From contig NZ_PNEO01000009.1 in the NCBI RefSeq assembly GCF_002870125.1, positions 1 to 64,000 on the forward strand: a stretch of 64,000 nt of DNA, read 5' to 3'. The notes under the pieces are model-generated. The model made no database searches. It was not told the origin of the DNA and was given only the letters and a program-made list of their open reading frames with translations. Made by a program: the position numbers and the translations under genes. The stretch's first letter is position 1. Each line of letters starts with the position of its first letter. The DNA comes from Burkholderia sp. WAC0059. GTDB lineage: Bacteria > Pseudomonadota > Gammaproteobacteria > Burkholderiales > Burkholderiaceae. Shown here in pieces: positions 37,491 to 46,436 of this stretch.

Positions 37491-39164
37491 ATGGAAATCG
37501 TTTTCACCGTTCTCCTCCTACTGCTCGCAGTCGCACTTTCGGGCGCGATCGTCCGGCTGCTGCCCGTCAACGTGCCGCTGCCGCTCATGCAGATCGGCAT
37601 CGGCGCCGTGCTCACGTTTCCGGGCCTGAACCCGCACGTCACGTTCGACCCCGACCTCTTCATGCTGCTCTTCGTCCCGCCGCTGCTGTTCGTGGACGGC
37701 TGGCGCATTCCCAAGCGCGAGTTCTACATGCAGCGCCGCGCGATCCTGATGCTGGCGCTCGGGCTCGTGCTGATCACCGTCGTGGCGCTCGGCTACTTCG
37801 TGCATCTGCTCGTGCCGCACATTCCGCTCGCGGTCGCCTTCGCGCTCGCGGCGGTGCTCTCGCCGACCGACGCCGTCGCGCTCTCGGCCATCGCGGGCAA
37901 GGACCGCCTGCCGCCGAACCTCATGCACATCCTCGAGGGCGAGGCGCTCATGAACGACGCCTCCGGCCTCGTCGCGCTCAAGTTCGCCGTCGCCGCCGCG
38001 CTGACCGGCGTGTTCTCGCTGCGCGCGGCGACGTTCAGCTTCGTCGTGATCGCCGCGGGCGGACTCGCCTTCGGCGCCGCGCTCGGCTGGCTCTTCAGCC
38101 TGCTCTCGTCGCGCTTCCTGAACCTCGGCGACGGCGACGACCCGGCGCCCGCCGTCGTAATGACGCTGCTGCTGCCGTTCGCCTCCTACCTGCTCGCCGA
38201 GCATTTCGAATGCTCGGGCATCCTCGCCGCCGTCGCCGCGGGCATGACGATGAACTACCGCAGCGTCGCCCATCTGAACCCGGTGGCGTGGCGCGTGCGC
38301 GCGGCCAGCACGTGGACGATGATCGAGTTCGTCTTCAACGGCATGGTATTCACGCTGCTCGGGCTGCAGTTCCCCGGCATTCTCGGCAAGGCGCTCGTCG
38401 ACGCGCATCGCGCGGGCGACGGGCAATTCGCCGTGCTGCTCGGCTACGTCGCGGCCGTGCTGCTCGCGCTCTACGCGATGCGTTTCTCGTGGGTGTGGCT
38501 GCTGCGCTGGTTCGCGAGCCGCGGCGCGGCGCGCCAGGGCGTCGCCAACGCGGTGCCGGGGCTGCGCATGGTCGCCATCACGACGGTCGCCGGCGTGCGC
38601 GGCGCGATCACGCTGGCCGGCGTGCTGGCGCTGCCTGTCGCGCTCGCCGACGGCAGTCCGCTGCCGGGCCGCGACACGGCGATCTTCATCGCGTCGGGCG
38701 TCATCCTCACGTCGCTGCTCGTCGCGATCGTCGGGCTGCCGCTGCTGCTGCGCGACACGCGGCTGCGCGCCGCCCATGCGCCGCATGCGGCCGAGGAACG
38801 GCGCGCGCGCGTTTCCGCCGCGCAGGCCGCCATTCGGGCGGTCGACGCGCTGCACGAGAAGACGAGCGGCGATCTCGACGAATCGTCGGCCGCCTACGCC
38901 GCCGACGTGACCGCGCGCGTGATGGACCTCTACCGCCGCCGGCTCGCCGCGCTCGATGACGACGACGACCTGGGCGGCCACGCGCGCCGCGCCGAAGCGC
39001 TCGAACTGAAGATGCGGCTCGCGGCCATGCGCGCCGAGCGCGCGGCGCTGCTCTCGCTGCGCCGCGCCCAGAAGATCAACGACGAGACGATGAACAAACT
39101 CATGCGCGAGGTCGATCTGGCCGAAACGGCGCTCGCGATGCGCGGGCGCAACCGGAATACGTAG
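37491..39164 (+). CDS. CPA1 family Na+/H+ antiporter
   Basis: A protein of 557 residues with about twelve hydrophobic segments, exchanging sodium (or potassium) for protons across the inner membrane. AAVLSPTDAVALSAI and GEALMNDASGLVALKF carry the Thr-Asp and Asn-Asp residues of the ion site in CPA1 exchangers; GVRGAITLAGVLALP is the typical later segment. A cytoplasmic charged tail of about 130 residues follows the membrane part. The start MEIVFTVLLLL is preferred; an in-frame ATG at 37458 adds eleven hydrophilic residues and neither has a clear ribosome binding site. Confidence 0.9.
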   Translation: MEIVFTVLLLLLAVALSGAIVRLLPVNVPLPLMQIGIGAVLTFPGLNPHVTFDPDLFMLLFVPPLLFVDGWRIPKREFYMQRRAILMLALGLVLITVVALGYFVHLLVPHIPLAVAFALAAVLSPTDAVALSAIAGKDRLPPNLMHILEGEALMNDASGLVALKFAVAAALTGVFSLRAATFSFVVIAAGGLAFGAALGWLFSLLSSRFLNLGDGDDPAPAVVMTLLLPFASYLLAEHFECSGILAAVAAGMTMNYRSVAHLNPVAWRVRAASTWTMIEFVFNGMVFTLLGLQFPGILGKALVDAHRAGDGQFAVLLGYVAAVLLALYAMRFSWVWLLRWFASRGAARQGVANAVPGLRMVAITTVAGVRGAITLAGVLALPVALADGSPLPGRDTAIFIASGVILTSLLVAIVGLPLLLRDTRLRAAHAPHAAEERRARVSAAQAAIRAVDALHEKTSGDLDESSAAYAADVTARVMDLYRRRLAALDDDDDLGGHARRAEALELKMRLAAMRAERAALLSLRRAQKINDETMNKLMREVDLAETALAMRGRNRNT

Positions 39165-39242
39165 AAATACGCGGACGCGTCCGGCCCCGCGCCGATTTCG
39201 GATTGTTTCTATGTCCGACGAGCGGGCGGCTGGATAGACTCC

Positions 39243-39339
39243 AAATGCTGTGTGCTCCGTGGTAGTTCCACATGCAGCATGTTGTAACTTTGTAACTCTC
39301 CGACTTGCCGCTCATGCACCCGCATGAGCGGTTTTTTTT
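39243..39339 (+). ncRNA. Candidate small RNA with intrinsic terminator
   Basis: About 97 bases in a gene-free gap: a stem-loop (ATGCTGTGTG at 39245-39254 pairing with CACA..CAGCAT at 39269-39280, two-base bulge), an unpaired linker with a tandem duplication of TTGTAACT (39282-39297), then a strong terminator. This layout is typical of Hfq-type sRNAs, but it could also be just the 3' end of the antiporter mRNA. No clear promoter was found. Confidence 0.3.
39308..39339 (+). terminator. Strong intrinsic terminator
   Basis: A 10-bp perfect stem (CCGCTCATGC at 39308-39317 with 39322-39331, loop ACCC) is followed by eight T (39332-39339). Confidence 0.93.
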
Positions 39340-39429
39340 GCCCGCTTTTTTTACCCTCCGTTTTTACCCGCTGCTATCTTCTCCGCCTGCCTCGCCTCCC
39401 CGGCCGATCCCCCGCCTCACGGCAGATCG

Positions 39430-40266
39430 TCACGGCAAGCCAACCAGCCCGACGATCGCCGCTGCGTCGATCCACGCGCGCCACTGACGGGCGAAATCGA
39501 ATTCGGGGTCGAGCGCGAACGCCTCGTCCAACGCGGTATCGAGCGTGTCGCCGCGCTGCAGGGCGACGAACGCCGCGTGCGCGGCCGCCGACTGGATCAA
39601 CACGCCGGGCCGCCACCGCGGACGCACGACGAGCGCCCACGACGGCGTGTCGATTCGCGGCGGCCACGCGCCGCCCGGCCGATGCGCCTGCCAGAGGTCG
39701 GCGCAGGCATAGGGCGAAGCCAGCGCGACGCAGGCCGGATGCACGACGAGGCGCGCGCCCGACAGCCGCGCCGGGCCGAGATCGACCCACTGCCCAGGCG
39801 TGAGCGGCACGACGTCCGCGGCGAACGCGGCCGCATGCAACGCCCATTCGAGGCGCGCGACGTCGGCAAAATAGCGGTAGCGCGGATCGGGCTCGTAGTC
39901 GCCGAGAAAACCGGGTAGCGACGCGCCGAATCGGTTGAGGTCGCCGTCGGGCGTCGGATGCGCGCGAGCATAGGCGATCGAGAGCGCGTCGAACCAGGCG
40001 TCGCCCGCGAGCGCGAGCAGAACCGGATAGGCGCTCGCCAGCGCCCGGCGGCGCGCGGCGCGCACGCCGCCGCGATAGAGCCCGATACGCGCGCGCAGCA
40101 GCGAGGCGTCGTCGCTCGCGCGGCCGGAAGATGCCGCGTGCCCTGGCGATCCGGCCGGACGCAGGCATTCGGCAAGCGCCGCATCGTGCGCGGGATCGTC
40201 GAGCGCCTCGGCAAAGAGGCGCTGCGTCGCATCGAATGCGTGGGCCGGCGGGCGCGTCGTCGTCAT
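39430..40266 (-). CDS. bufC: BufC-type DUF2063 partner protein of the bufferin operon
   Basis: A 278-residue protein with an N-terminal DUF2063 (putative DNA-binding domain) region: [18 protein letters not shown], then [27 protein letters not shown] and the [16 protein letters not shown] segment, all typical. In bufferin-type and related systems this protein binds the multinuclear iron enzyme and the precursor peptide, acting as a recognition partner rather than a DNA binder. Its ATG overlaps the stop of the DUF692 gene by four bases, so the two are translationally coupled. It is the last gene of the operon; no DoxX-type bufD gene follows, only a convergent terminator and the antiporter. Confidence 0.88.
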   Translation of the reverse strand: MTTTRPPAHAFDATQRLFAEALDDPAHDAALAECLRPAGSPGHAASSGRASDDASLLRARIGLYRGGVRAARRRALASAYPVLLALAGDAWFDALSIAYARAHPTPDGDLNRFGASLPGFLGDYEPDPRYRYFADVARLEWALHAAAFAADVVPLTPGQWVDLGPARLSGARLVVHPACVALASPYACADLWQAHRPGGAWPPRIDTPSWALVVRPRWRPGVLIQSAAAHAAFVALQRGDTLDTALDEAFALDPEFDFARQWRAWIDAAAIVGLVGLP

Positions 40267-41141
40267 ACCGGCCTCCCGGCGGCGAGCCGCTCGCGCGCGA
40301 GTCGCGCCTCGTCGAGCAGAATGTCGAGCGGCGGCACGTCGGTGTCCCATTCGATCAGCGTCGGCACGTCGCCGAAGCGGCGCAGCGCCGCTTCGTAGAG
40401 CGCCCAGACGGGCGGCGCGACGCGCGAGCCGTGATCGTCGATCACGGCCGCGCCGGTCACGCGATGGCCGGCGAGATGCACCTCGCCTACCGCCTCGCGC
40501 GGCAGGGCGTCCATCGCGGCAAGCGCATCCTCGCCGTGATTGCACTGATTCACGTACAGATTGTTGACGTCGAGCAGCACGCCGCAGCCGGTCCGTCGCG
40601 CCAATTCGGCGAGGAACGCGGTCTCGCCGAACGCGTCGTCGCGAAAGCGGACGTAGGTCGAGACGTTTTCGAGCAGGATCGGCCGGCGCAACACGTCCTG
40701 AATCTGCGCCACGCGCGCGCCCAGGTGATCGAGCGTCGCGCGCGTAAGCGGCATCGGCAGCAGTTCGTGCAGATGGCCCGCCGCCGTCGCGCCCCAGCAC
40801 AGATGCTCGGAGACGACCGCGGGCTCGATACGCTCGACGAGACGGCGAAGCCGCTCCAGATGCGCCGGCTCGAGCGGCGCCGCCGAGCCGGGCCCGAGGC
40901 CGACGCCGTGCAGGCTCACGGGCAGATCGCGACGCACGGTTTCGAGCACGTGCAGATCGTAGCCGCCGTCGCCGAAGTAGTTTTCGCTGTGGACCTCAAC
41001 CCAGTCGAGTGCGGGCGGAGCGTCGAGAAACGCCTCGTAATGGGCATGGCGCAGCCCGATGCCGACGCCCGCCGGCGCGCGCGCCCCGCTCACGGCCGGC
41101 GCCCGGCTCGCGCCCGAACGCGGCGAGACGGACGACGACAC
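40263..41141 (-). CDS. bufB: DUF692 multinuclear non-heme iron enzyme, BufB-type
   Basis: A 292-residue TIM-barrel protein of the MNIO (DUF692) family, relatives of MbnB and TglH that oxidatively modify Cys residues of peptide substrates. Likely metal ligands lie in [59 protein letters not shown] and DDHGSRV, with IEWDTDVP near the end. The start is a GTG at 41141, fifteen bases after the precursor gene's stop; a Ser/Arg/Ala-rich stretch of about 25 residues precedes the conserved [15 protein letters not shown]. Predicted role: thiooxazole-type processing of the DUF2282 precursor encoded just upstream. Confidence 0.92.
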   Translation of the reverse strand: MSSSVSPRSGASRAPAVSGARAPAGVGIGLRHAHYEAFLDAPPALDWVEVHSENYFGDGGYDLHVLETVRRDLPVSLHGVGLGPGSAAPLEPAHLERLRRLVERIEPAVVSEHLCWGATAAGHLHELLPMPLTRATLDHLGARVAQIQDVLRRPILLENVSTYVRFRDDAFGETAFLAELARRTGCGVLLDVNNLYVNQCNHGEDALAAMDALPREAVGEVHLAGHRVTGAAVIDDHGSRVAPPVWALYEAALRRFGDVPTLIEWDTDVPPLDILLDEARLARERLAAGRPV

Positions 41142-41156
41142 GGCTTCACGCCCGCC

Positions 41157-41408
41157 TCACTCGCCGACCACGCCGCCGAGCTTCGTGCAGGTCCCTTTCG
41201 GTACGGTCCGGAAGTCGCCCTTGTCGCCGTCGACCTTCGCCTGGCCCGCGCAATCGTGCGCGCCGGTCGTGCTCGCGCAGTCGTTCTGGCCAGCCTTCGC
41301 GATGCCGTAGCACTTCACGTTCTCGTCGGCGGCGTGCGCGGCGCCCGCGCCCGCGAGGCCGGCCAGCGCCACCGCGATCAGCGCCTGACGGCTAAGGTTC
41401 GTCTTCAT
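41157..41408 (-). CDS. bufA1: BufA1-type DUF2282 bufferin precursor peptide
   Basis: An 83-residue exported precursor. A cleavable signal peptide (about 1-26, ending GAGAAHA-A) is followed by a short core with four Cys: [25 protein letters not shown] and [10 protein letters not shown]. The [13 protein letters not shown] segment is the hallmark of DUF2282. In described bufferins the MNIO enzyme modifies core Cys residues and the exported product chelates copper. A GGGAG ribosome binding site precedes the ATG (41408). It is the first gene of the bufA1-bufB-bufC operon; an in-frame ATG 17 codons upstream would break the signal peptide and is not used. Confidence 0.92.
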   Translation of the reverse strand: MKTNLSRQALIAVALAGLAGAGAAHAADENVKCYGIAKAGQNDCASTTGAHDCAGQAKVDGDKGDFRTVPKGTCTKLGGVVGE

Positions 41409-41774
41409 CGTTCGCTCTCCCGTTTCGAAGATACGGCCCGCGTTGCCGGCGGCATGCAAAGCCCTCTGCTGAACGTCATTCTGCCCGAGCGGGCGGCGGA
41501 CCGTGGGCCGACCTCGCCGATGCCGATGCCGATGCCGATGCCGATGCCGACAACGATCCGACCCGCCCGCTCGCCCGGTGCATTTTTGACGCGTCGCCTG
41601 CCGTCGCCCGATTACGGGTAGACTCCCCTACGGTTCCGGCCGTGCGACGCGCGGCCGGAAGCATGACGACGACCCGCAGACGAACGACTTGCGCGACGTG
41701 CGCGACGCCTCCCGGCCGACGCCCAGCGGCAGCGCGCCCGACCCGCCGTTCAGACGCCGCCACCCCAGCCCGCC
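41409..41774. other. Divergent intergenic region bufA1 / argE
   Basis: 366 bases without a supported gene. It holds a CCGATG hexanucleotide array at 41517-41552. I see no recognisable copper-responsive box or sigma-F type promoter with confidence. Confidence 0.4.
41517..41552. repeat. CCGATG hexanucleotide repeat
   Basis: Five perfect CCGATG units (41517-41546) and one imperfect unit CCGACA (41547-41552), about 110 bases upstream of bufA1 and 220 upstream of argE. Confidence 0.9.
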
Positions 41775-42965
41775 ATGACTCATCCTTCGCTTGCCCCGAC
41801 GCTCGACCTGCTCGAGCATCTCGTCGCGTTCGATACGCGAAGCTCCGAATCGAACCTGCCCCTCATCGCGTTCGTGCAGGACTATCTGCGCGGACACGGC
41901 GTGAGCTCGACGCTCGTCCACGACTCGACGCTCACCAAGGCCAATCTGTTCGCGACGATCGGCCCCGCCGACCGGCCGGGCCTGTGTCTCTCGGGCCATA
42001 CCGACGTCGTGCCCGCCGCGGGCCAGCCGTGGACCGTGCCGCCGTTCGCGCTCACGCGCGCCGAAGACCGCGTCTACGGACGCGGCACCGCCGACATGAA
42101 GGGCTTCCTCGCCGCGGTGCTCGCGGCCGTCCCGCACTTCGTGCGCACCTGCGACGCCACGCCGATCCATCTCGCCTTCAGCTACGACGAGGAAGTCGGC
42201 TGCCTCGGCGTGCGCGGCCTGCTCGCGCAGCTCGCGAACGCGAGCGTCAAACCGCTCGCCTGCGTCATCGGCGAACCGACCGGCATGCAGGTGGCCGTCG
42301 CGCACAAGGGCAAGCGCGCGTACCGCTGCTGCGTGAAGGGCCTCGCCGGCCATTCGGCGCTCACGCACCTCGGCGTGAACGCCGCCGACTTCGCGGCCGA
42401 GCTCGTCACGTTCCTGCGCCGCACCGCGCGCGACATCAAGCTGCGCGGCCACCACGACGACGAGTTCGATCCGCCGTACACGACCGTGCATACGGGCAGG
42501 ATCAACGGCGGCATCGCGCTGAACGTGATTCCCGACCGCGCCGAAGTGGAGTTCGAGATCCGCAACCTGCCCGCCGAGCATCCACAGGCCATCGTCGATG
42601 CCGCGCAGGCCTACACGCAGGGCGAGCTGCTCGGCGAAATGCGTGCCACCTACGAGGGCAGCGCAATCGAATGGCAAGAACTGATCGACTATCCGGCGCT
42701 CGCCGACGAACCGGCCGCGGCCTGGCTGAAGGAACTCGCCTGCGCCGCGACCGGCAACCCGCGCGTGCGCACGCTGGCGTTCGGCACCGAAGGCGGCCTG
42801 TTCCAGGCGATCGGCATTCCGACCGTCGTATGCGGCCCGGGCTCGATCGAGCAGGGGCACAAGGCCGACGAGTTCGTGACGCTCGACCAGCTCTCGCAAT
42901 GCCTCGACTTCATGGATGCGATTTCGGCGCGCGTGGCGCGGGGGCTGACGGCCGGAGCGGCCTGA
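41775..42965 (+). CDS. argE: Acetylornithine deacetylase
   Basis: A 396-residue M20-family zinc peptidase-like enzyme removing the acetyl group from N-acetylornithine in arginine biosynthesis. LSGHTDVVPAAGQPW near residue 75 holds the first metal His and Asp, GRGTADMKGF the bridging Asp, and YDEEVGCLGV near residue 137 the catalytic Glu pair; GEPTGM and the dimerisation domain follow (HSALTHLGVNA). Length and motifs fit proteobacterial ArgE closely. It stands alone, divergent from the bufferin operon and convergent with a hypothetical gene. Confidence 0.93.
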   Translation: MTHPSLAPTLDLLEHLVAFDTRSSESNLPLIAFVQDYLRGHGVSSTLVHDSTLTKANLFATIGPADRPGLCLSGHTDVVPAAGQPWTVPPFALTRAEDRVYGRGTADMKGFLAAVLAAVPHFVRTCDATPIHLAFSYDEEVGCLGVRGLLAQLANASVKPLACVIGEPTGMQVAVAHKGKRAYRCCVKGLAGHSALTHLGVNAADFAAELVTFLRRTARDIKLRGHHDDEFDPPYTTVHTGRINGGIALNVIPDRAEVEFEIRNLPAEHPQAIVDAAQAYTQGELLGEMRATYEGSAIEWQELIDYPALADEPAAAWLKELACAATGNPRVRTLAFGTEGGLFQAIGIPTVVCGPGSIEQGHKADEFVTLDQLSQCLDFMDAISARVARGLTAGAA

Positions 42966-43054
42966 CGCCCGACGAACCGGACGGCAGGCGCGCGGCAAAC
43001 GGCGCAGGACGGCCGGCGCCGTGCGTCAATCCTGAATCCCGACGCCGGGCCCGT

Positions 43055-44323
43055 TCAGATCTGGCGCATGTACGACCAGGCCGGCGCGTCGAGCCCGGCC
43101 GGCGGCGGACATAGCGGCCCCGAGCCGCCCTCCGGAGCGGCGCCGCTCCATTGGGTCCGCCCGACGTCGAGCACGCCGACGAAGCCCCTGGTCCAGTGCC
43201 CGTCGAGAAAATCGCGGTAGGCGACGTAGCCGTATCCCCAAAGCCGCGTCGTGCCGGCGCGCAGCGCCTCCAGCTCTTCGGGCGGGATCGGGATGGCCAG
43301 CGAGCGCAGGTCGAGCGACTCGCCGGGCCGGACCACCTCGCCGAAGTCCGCGAAATGCCCGCCGTCCGGATAACGGGGAGACGCGCCGAGCTCGTTCGCG
43401 ACGCCGCCCGCGAACACCGCGCCCGTGATCTCGGCCGGCGTGCGGCCGTGATTCGTCAGCGTCGCCTCGACCCGGCATTCGATGCCGCCCGCTTCGGTCG
43501 GCCCGAGGATCTGCATCCGCATCGACGCGACGATCCAGCGCGGCCGCTCGGCCAGCGAAGCCGTCTCCGCGCCCACGAGCGCGGTGCGGGCGCTGTCGGC
43601 CGCGGCTCGCGAGGCCGCCTCCGCCACGGCGCGATTGGTCTTCGTCTCTTTCCACAAGGCGCGCGTCGACCACCAGAGCAGCCCGGCGAACAGCGCCAGC
43701 AGCGCCGCGAAGACGGTCAGCAGCAACCCCGGGAATAGCGGGAGACGGGCGGACGGCTCGATGGCCGGTTGTCCGCCGGACTGCGCGGGCGTCGATTCGG
43801 CGGTCTGGACCAGCGGCACGGTGCTGCCGGCCGATTCCGTGGCGGCCGGCGCGGGCGCCATCGATATCGCGCCGGTCTGGACCGCGCCGCTCGCGCCACT
43901 CGGCCCGGCCGACACCGTCTCCGTCGATTCGCCGCCGGACGGACCGGTCGCCTGCGCCGCCGTCCCTGACGTCGCGCCCGGCCCTGCCGGCACCCCGGGC
44001 GCCGACTCTCTCTGCTCGACCGCCACCGCGGTGCCGACCGCGGGCGCCCCCGTCACGGCGGCCGCTACGGAGGGCGGCGGCGCCGAATAAAGGCCGCCCT
44101 GCGGGGCCGGCGTGGCCGTGGGCGTCGAATAGAGGCCCCGCGCGAGCGTCATGGAGGCGGCCGGCGTGTCCTGCGCCGCGGCGGCACAGGAGAACGTCGC
44201 GGCGAGCGCGAAGGCGAACGGCGCGAGCCGGCGCGGCGTCGGGCCGGAGAACGCCCGGCCCGGGCGCGCGGACAGTACGGCACGGGCGCGAGGCGCATCG
44301 GTGAAGGTCGGCATGCGGTTCAT
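43055..44323 (-). CDS. Hypothetical bitopic membrane protein
   Basis: A 422-residue protein I do not recognise. A signal-like segment near residues 33-50 (APFAFALAATFSCAAAAQ) is followed by a long Ala/Pro/Thr/Gly-rich linker to about 180, one transmembrane segment near 190-212 (LLLTVFAALLALFAGLLWW), a helical stretch with a coiled-coil look (KETKTNRAVAEAASRAAAD), and a C-terminal beta-rich domain (RPRWIVASMRMQILG; VEATLTNHGRTPAEI), which resembles immunoglobulin-like folds. The C-terminal part ends with FLDGHWTRGFVGVLD. Codon bias is normal for the region, so it is likely a real gene. Confidence 0.7.
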   Translation of the reverse strand: MNRMPTFTDAPRARAVLSARPGRAFSGPTPRRLAPFAFALAATFSCAAAAQDTPAASMTLARGLYSTPTATPAPQGGLYSAPPPSVAAAVTGAPAVGTAVAVEQRESAPGVPAGPGATSGTAAQATGPSGGESTETVSAGPSGASGAVQTGAISMAPAPAATESAGSTVPLVQTAESTPAQSGGQPAIEPSARLPLFPGLLLTVFAALLALFAGLLWWSTRALWKETKTNRAVAEAASRAAADSARTALVGAETASLAERPRWIVASMRMQILGPTEAGGIECRVEATLTNHGRTPAEITGAVFAGGVANELGASPRYPDGGHFADFGEVVRPGESLDLRSLAIPIPPEELEALRAGTTRLWGYGYVAYRDFLDGHWTRGFVGVLDVGRTQWSGAAPEGGSGPLCPPPAGLDAPAWSYMRQI

Positions 44324-44522
44324 CCGGTCGTTCCCGTCTGAGGATGGCCGGCCGATTGTACGGGCCGCGCGCGCATCGCCAAGCCGGGATTACCGGGCAA
44401 AAAGCGCCCCGTTTCGAGGCGATACGACGATGCGCGCGCAACGCGACCAGGCGGCGAAATCGGGGTACGCCAGCGTCGAAGAGGCCGCGCCGGCGCCGAG
44501 CACGCGGGAAAGCCCGGCCCGC

Positions 44523-45338
44523 TTACGACTGCCGCTGCGCCGCCCGCTCGACGAGCCGTGCCGCGAGAAACCGGTGCTCGGGCGAGAACAGGCGCCGGTA
44601 CGCGAGCAGCACGGCGCCGACCGTGCCGAGCGCCGACGACGCCGCGACGAAGAACATGATCACGATCTGGTAGCGCACGGCCTCGAGCGGCGACTGGCCC
44701 GCGAGCACCTGGCCCGTCATCATGCCGGGCAGGCTCACGACGCCGACCACGGCCATCTGGTTCAGCGTCGGCGTCATGCCCGCGCGCACCGCCTTGCGCG
44801 CCGCCTCCTGCGCGGCTTCCCAACGCGTCGCGCCGAGCGCGAGCGCCATCTCGACGCGATCGCGCCGCGCCGTCAGCTCCTCGGTCATGCGCTCGATGCC
44901 GAGCGATACGCCCGTCAGCGTGTTGCCGAGAATCATCCCGAGAATCGGGATCGCGTACTGCGGCTCGTACCACGGCCGGATGCGGATCACGACGAAGAGC
45001 GCCACCGCCGCGATCAGCCACGAACTGGCCCAGATCGACGCGATGCTGTCCACGCGCTGCCCGACGTACGTGCGCACGCCGCGCTGCGAGCCCGCGACGC
45101 CGGCGATCACCGTCATCAGCGCCATGAGCGGCAGCACGACGTACCAGCGGTCCCAAGAGAACACCCAGCCGAGCACGTAGCCGATCGCGAGTAGCTGGAC
45201 GACCGTGCGCAGCGCGGCCCACGCGAGCTTGCGTTCGAGATCGAGCTTGAGCAGCACCGACACCGCGCCGTTCACGAACACGAGCAGCGCGGCGACGGCC
45301 ACGTCGCCGAGGCCGAGATTCTGTAACCCCTGGCTCAT
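44523..45338 (-). CDS. fetB: FetB-type ABC transporter permease (UPF0014)
   Basis: A 271-residue inner-membrane protein with about seven hydrophobic segments of the UPF0014/FetB family. GVRTYVGQRVDSI, PILGMILGNTLTGVSLG and QMAVVGVVSLPGMMTGQVLAG are family landmarks. In E. coli FetA-FetB is linked to iron export and oxidative-stress resistance. The gene begins four bases inside the ATPase gene's end (ATGA overlap), so the pair is made together. The metal here is inferred from the family only. Confidence 0.87.
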   Translation of the reverse strand: MSQGLQNLGLGDVAVAALLVFVNGAVSVLLKLDLERKLAWAALRTVVQLLAIGYVLGWVFSWDRWYVVLPLMALMTVIAGVAGSQRGVRTYVGQRVDSIASIWASSWLIAAVALFVVIRIRPWYEPQYAIPILGMILGNTLTGVSLGIERMTEELTARRDRVEMALALGATRWEAAQEAARKAVRAGMTPTLNQMAVVGVVSLPGMMTGQVLAGQSPLEAVRYQIVIMFFVAASSALGTVGAVLLAYRRLFSPEHRFLAARLVERAAQRQS

Positions 45339-46054
45339 CGAATGGACTCCTGATGATCGGACGTACCCCGCACGGCGGGCGCTTCGCCCAGCACGCCCGC
45401 CTGCATCGTCAACTGGCGTTCGCCCACGCGCCGTGCCTGCGCCGGGTCGTGCGAAATCCAGATCGTCGCGCGCGCCTCGCGGCGCGCCTCGAACCAGCCG
45501 AGCACGAGCGCCTCGATCGCGCGCGCGGCGTCCGGATCGAGCGAGGCCGTCGGCTCGTCGAGCAGCAGCGCCTGCGGATCGAGCTGCAGAACGCGGATCA
45601 GCGCGACGATCTGCGCCTCGCCACCCGAGAGCTCGGCGGCCGGCCTCGACAGGAGCTGCGCATCGCGGCCGGCTTCGCCCAGCAACGCCCGCACGCGCTC
45701 CGCGTCGAACGTCAGGTCGCCATAGACGCGCAGCGAATACGGGTAGCGCAGGTTGTCCTCGACGGTGCCGTCGAGCAGCGCCGGCCGCTGCCGCAGATAC
45801 GCGATGCTGCGGCGAAAGACGGGAATCCGCGCGCGGGCGACGGGCTCGCCCTGCCAGTCGATGCGACCGCCGTCGAGCGGATCGAGCAACGCGAGCGCGC
45901 GCAGAAAGACGCTCTTGCCGGAGCCCGATGAGCCGGTCAGCGCCGCGCGCTCGCCGGCGCGCAGCGCGAAGTCGGTGCCGTGCAGCAGGATTCGGCCGTG
46001 CAGCGGATCGCGCCGCGCGATTTGATGCGCTTCGATGAGAGGCGGAACGGTCAT
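45335..46054 (-). CDS. fetA: FetA-type ABC transporter ATP-binding protein
   Basis: A 239-residue ABC ATPase. Walker A is GSSGSGKS near residue 37, the Q loop is YLRQRPALLDG, the signature is LSGGEAQ near residue 140, Walker B is ALLLDEPTAS near residue 161, and the switch His is in WISHDPAQA. The start is the ATG at 46054 (MTVPPLIEAHQ); an upstream in-frame extension of 60 residues is Arg/Cys-rich and unlike the family. It energises the FetB-type permease. Confidence 0.87.
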   Translation of the reverse strand: MTVPPLIEAHQIARRDPLHGRILLHGTDFALRAGERAALTGSSGSGKSVFLRALALLDPLDGGRIDWQGEPVARARIPVFRRSIAYLRQRPALLDGTVEDNLRYPYSLRVYGDLTFDAERVRALLGEAGRDAQLLSRPAAELSGGEAQIVALIRVLQLDPQALLLDEPTASLDPDAARAIEALVLGWFEARREARATIWISHDPAQARRVGERQLTMQAGVLGEAPAVRGTSDHQESIR

Positions 46055-46436
46055 GGAATGGGTGGGAACGGGTATCGGTTCGCCGAGTCGGACGACCGGC
46101 AAAGCCCGGAAGCGGCCAAAGACGTTACCCTGGCTTGCCGTGCATGACAACCGGCGTGCCTCGCGCGACGCCCGCGCACAACAGGCGATACCCGGCGCCG
46201 AAAGCGGCGAAAGCGGCGAAACCCGCGCCGGCACGTAAAGGTTCGCGAATGGCGCGCCGGCGAGGCAGCGGTTCGGACGCGGCGGGCCGCCGTTTTCCCG
46301 GTCCGCTCGCGCATGAATTTTTCTTACATTCGGTAAAAGCTTGTCATTGAAGCCGCGCCTATCCTGAGCCGGTCCGGAAAACGCCGCCGCCCTCGCTCGC
46401 CGGCCCGCCCGTCAAATCACAGGAATCACGGCCGCC
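46055..46436. other. Divergent intergenic region fetA / OmpA-family gene
   Basis: 382 bases with no supported gene. A more AT-rich stretch at about 46315-46350 probably holds the promoter of the OmpA-family gene; I cannot assign boxes with confidence. Confidence 0.35.
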
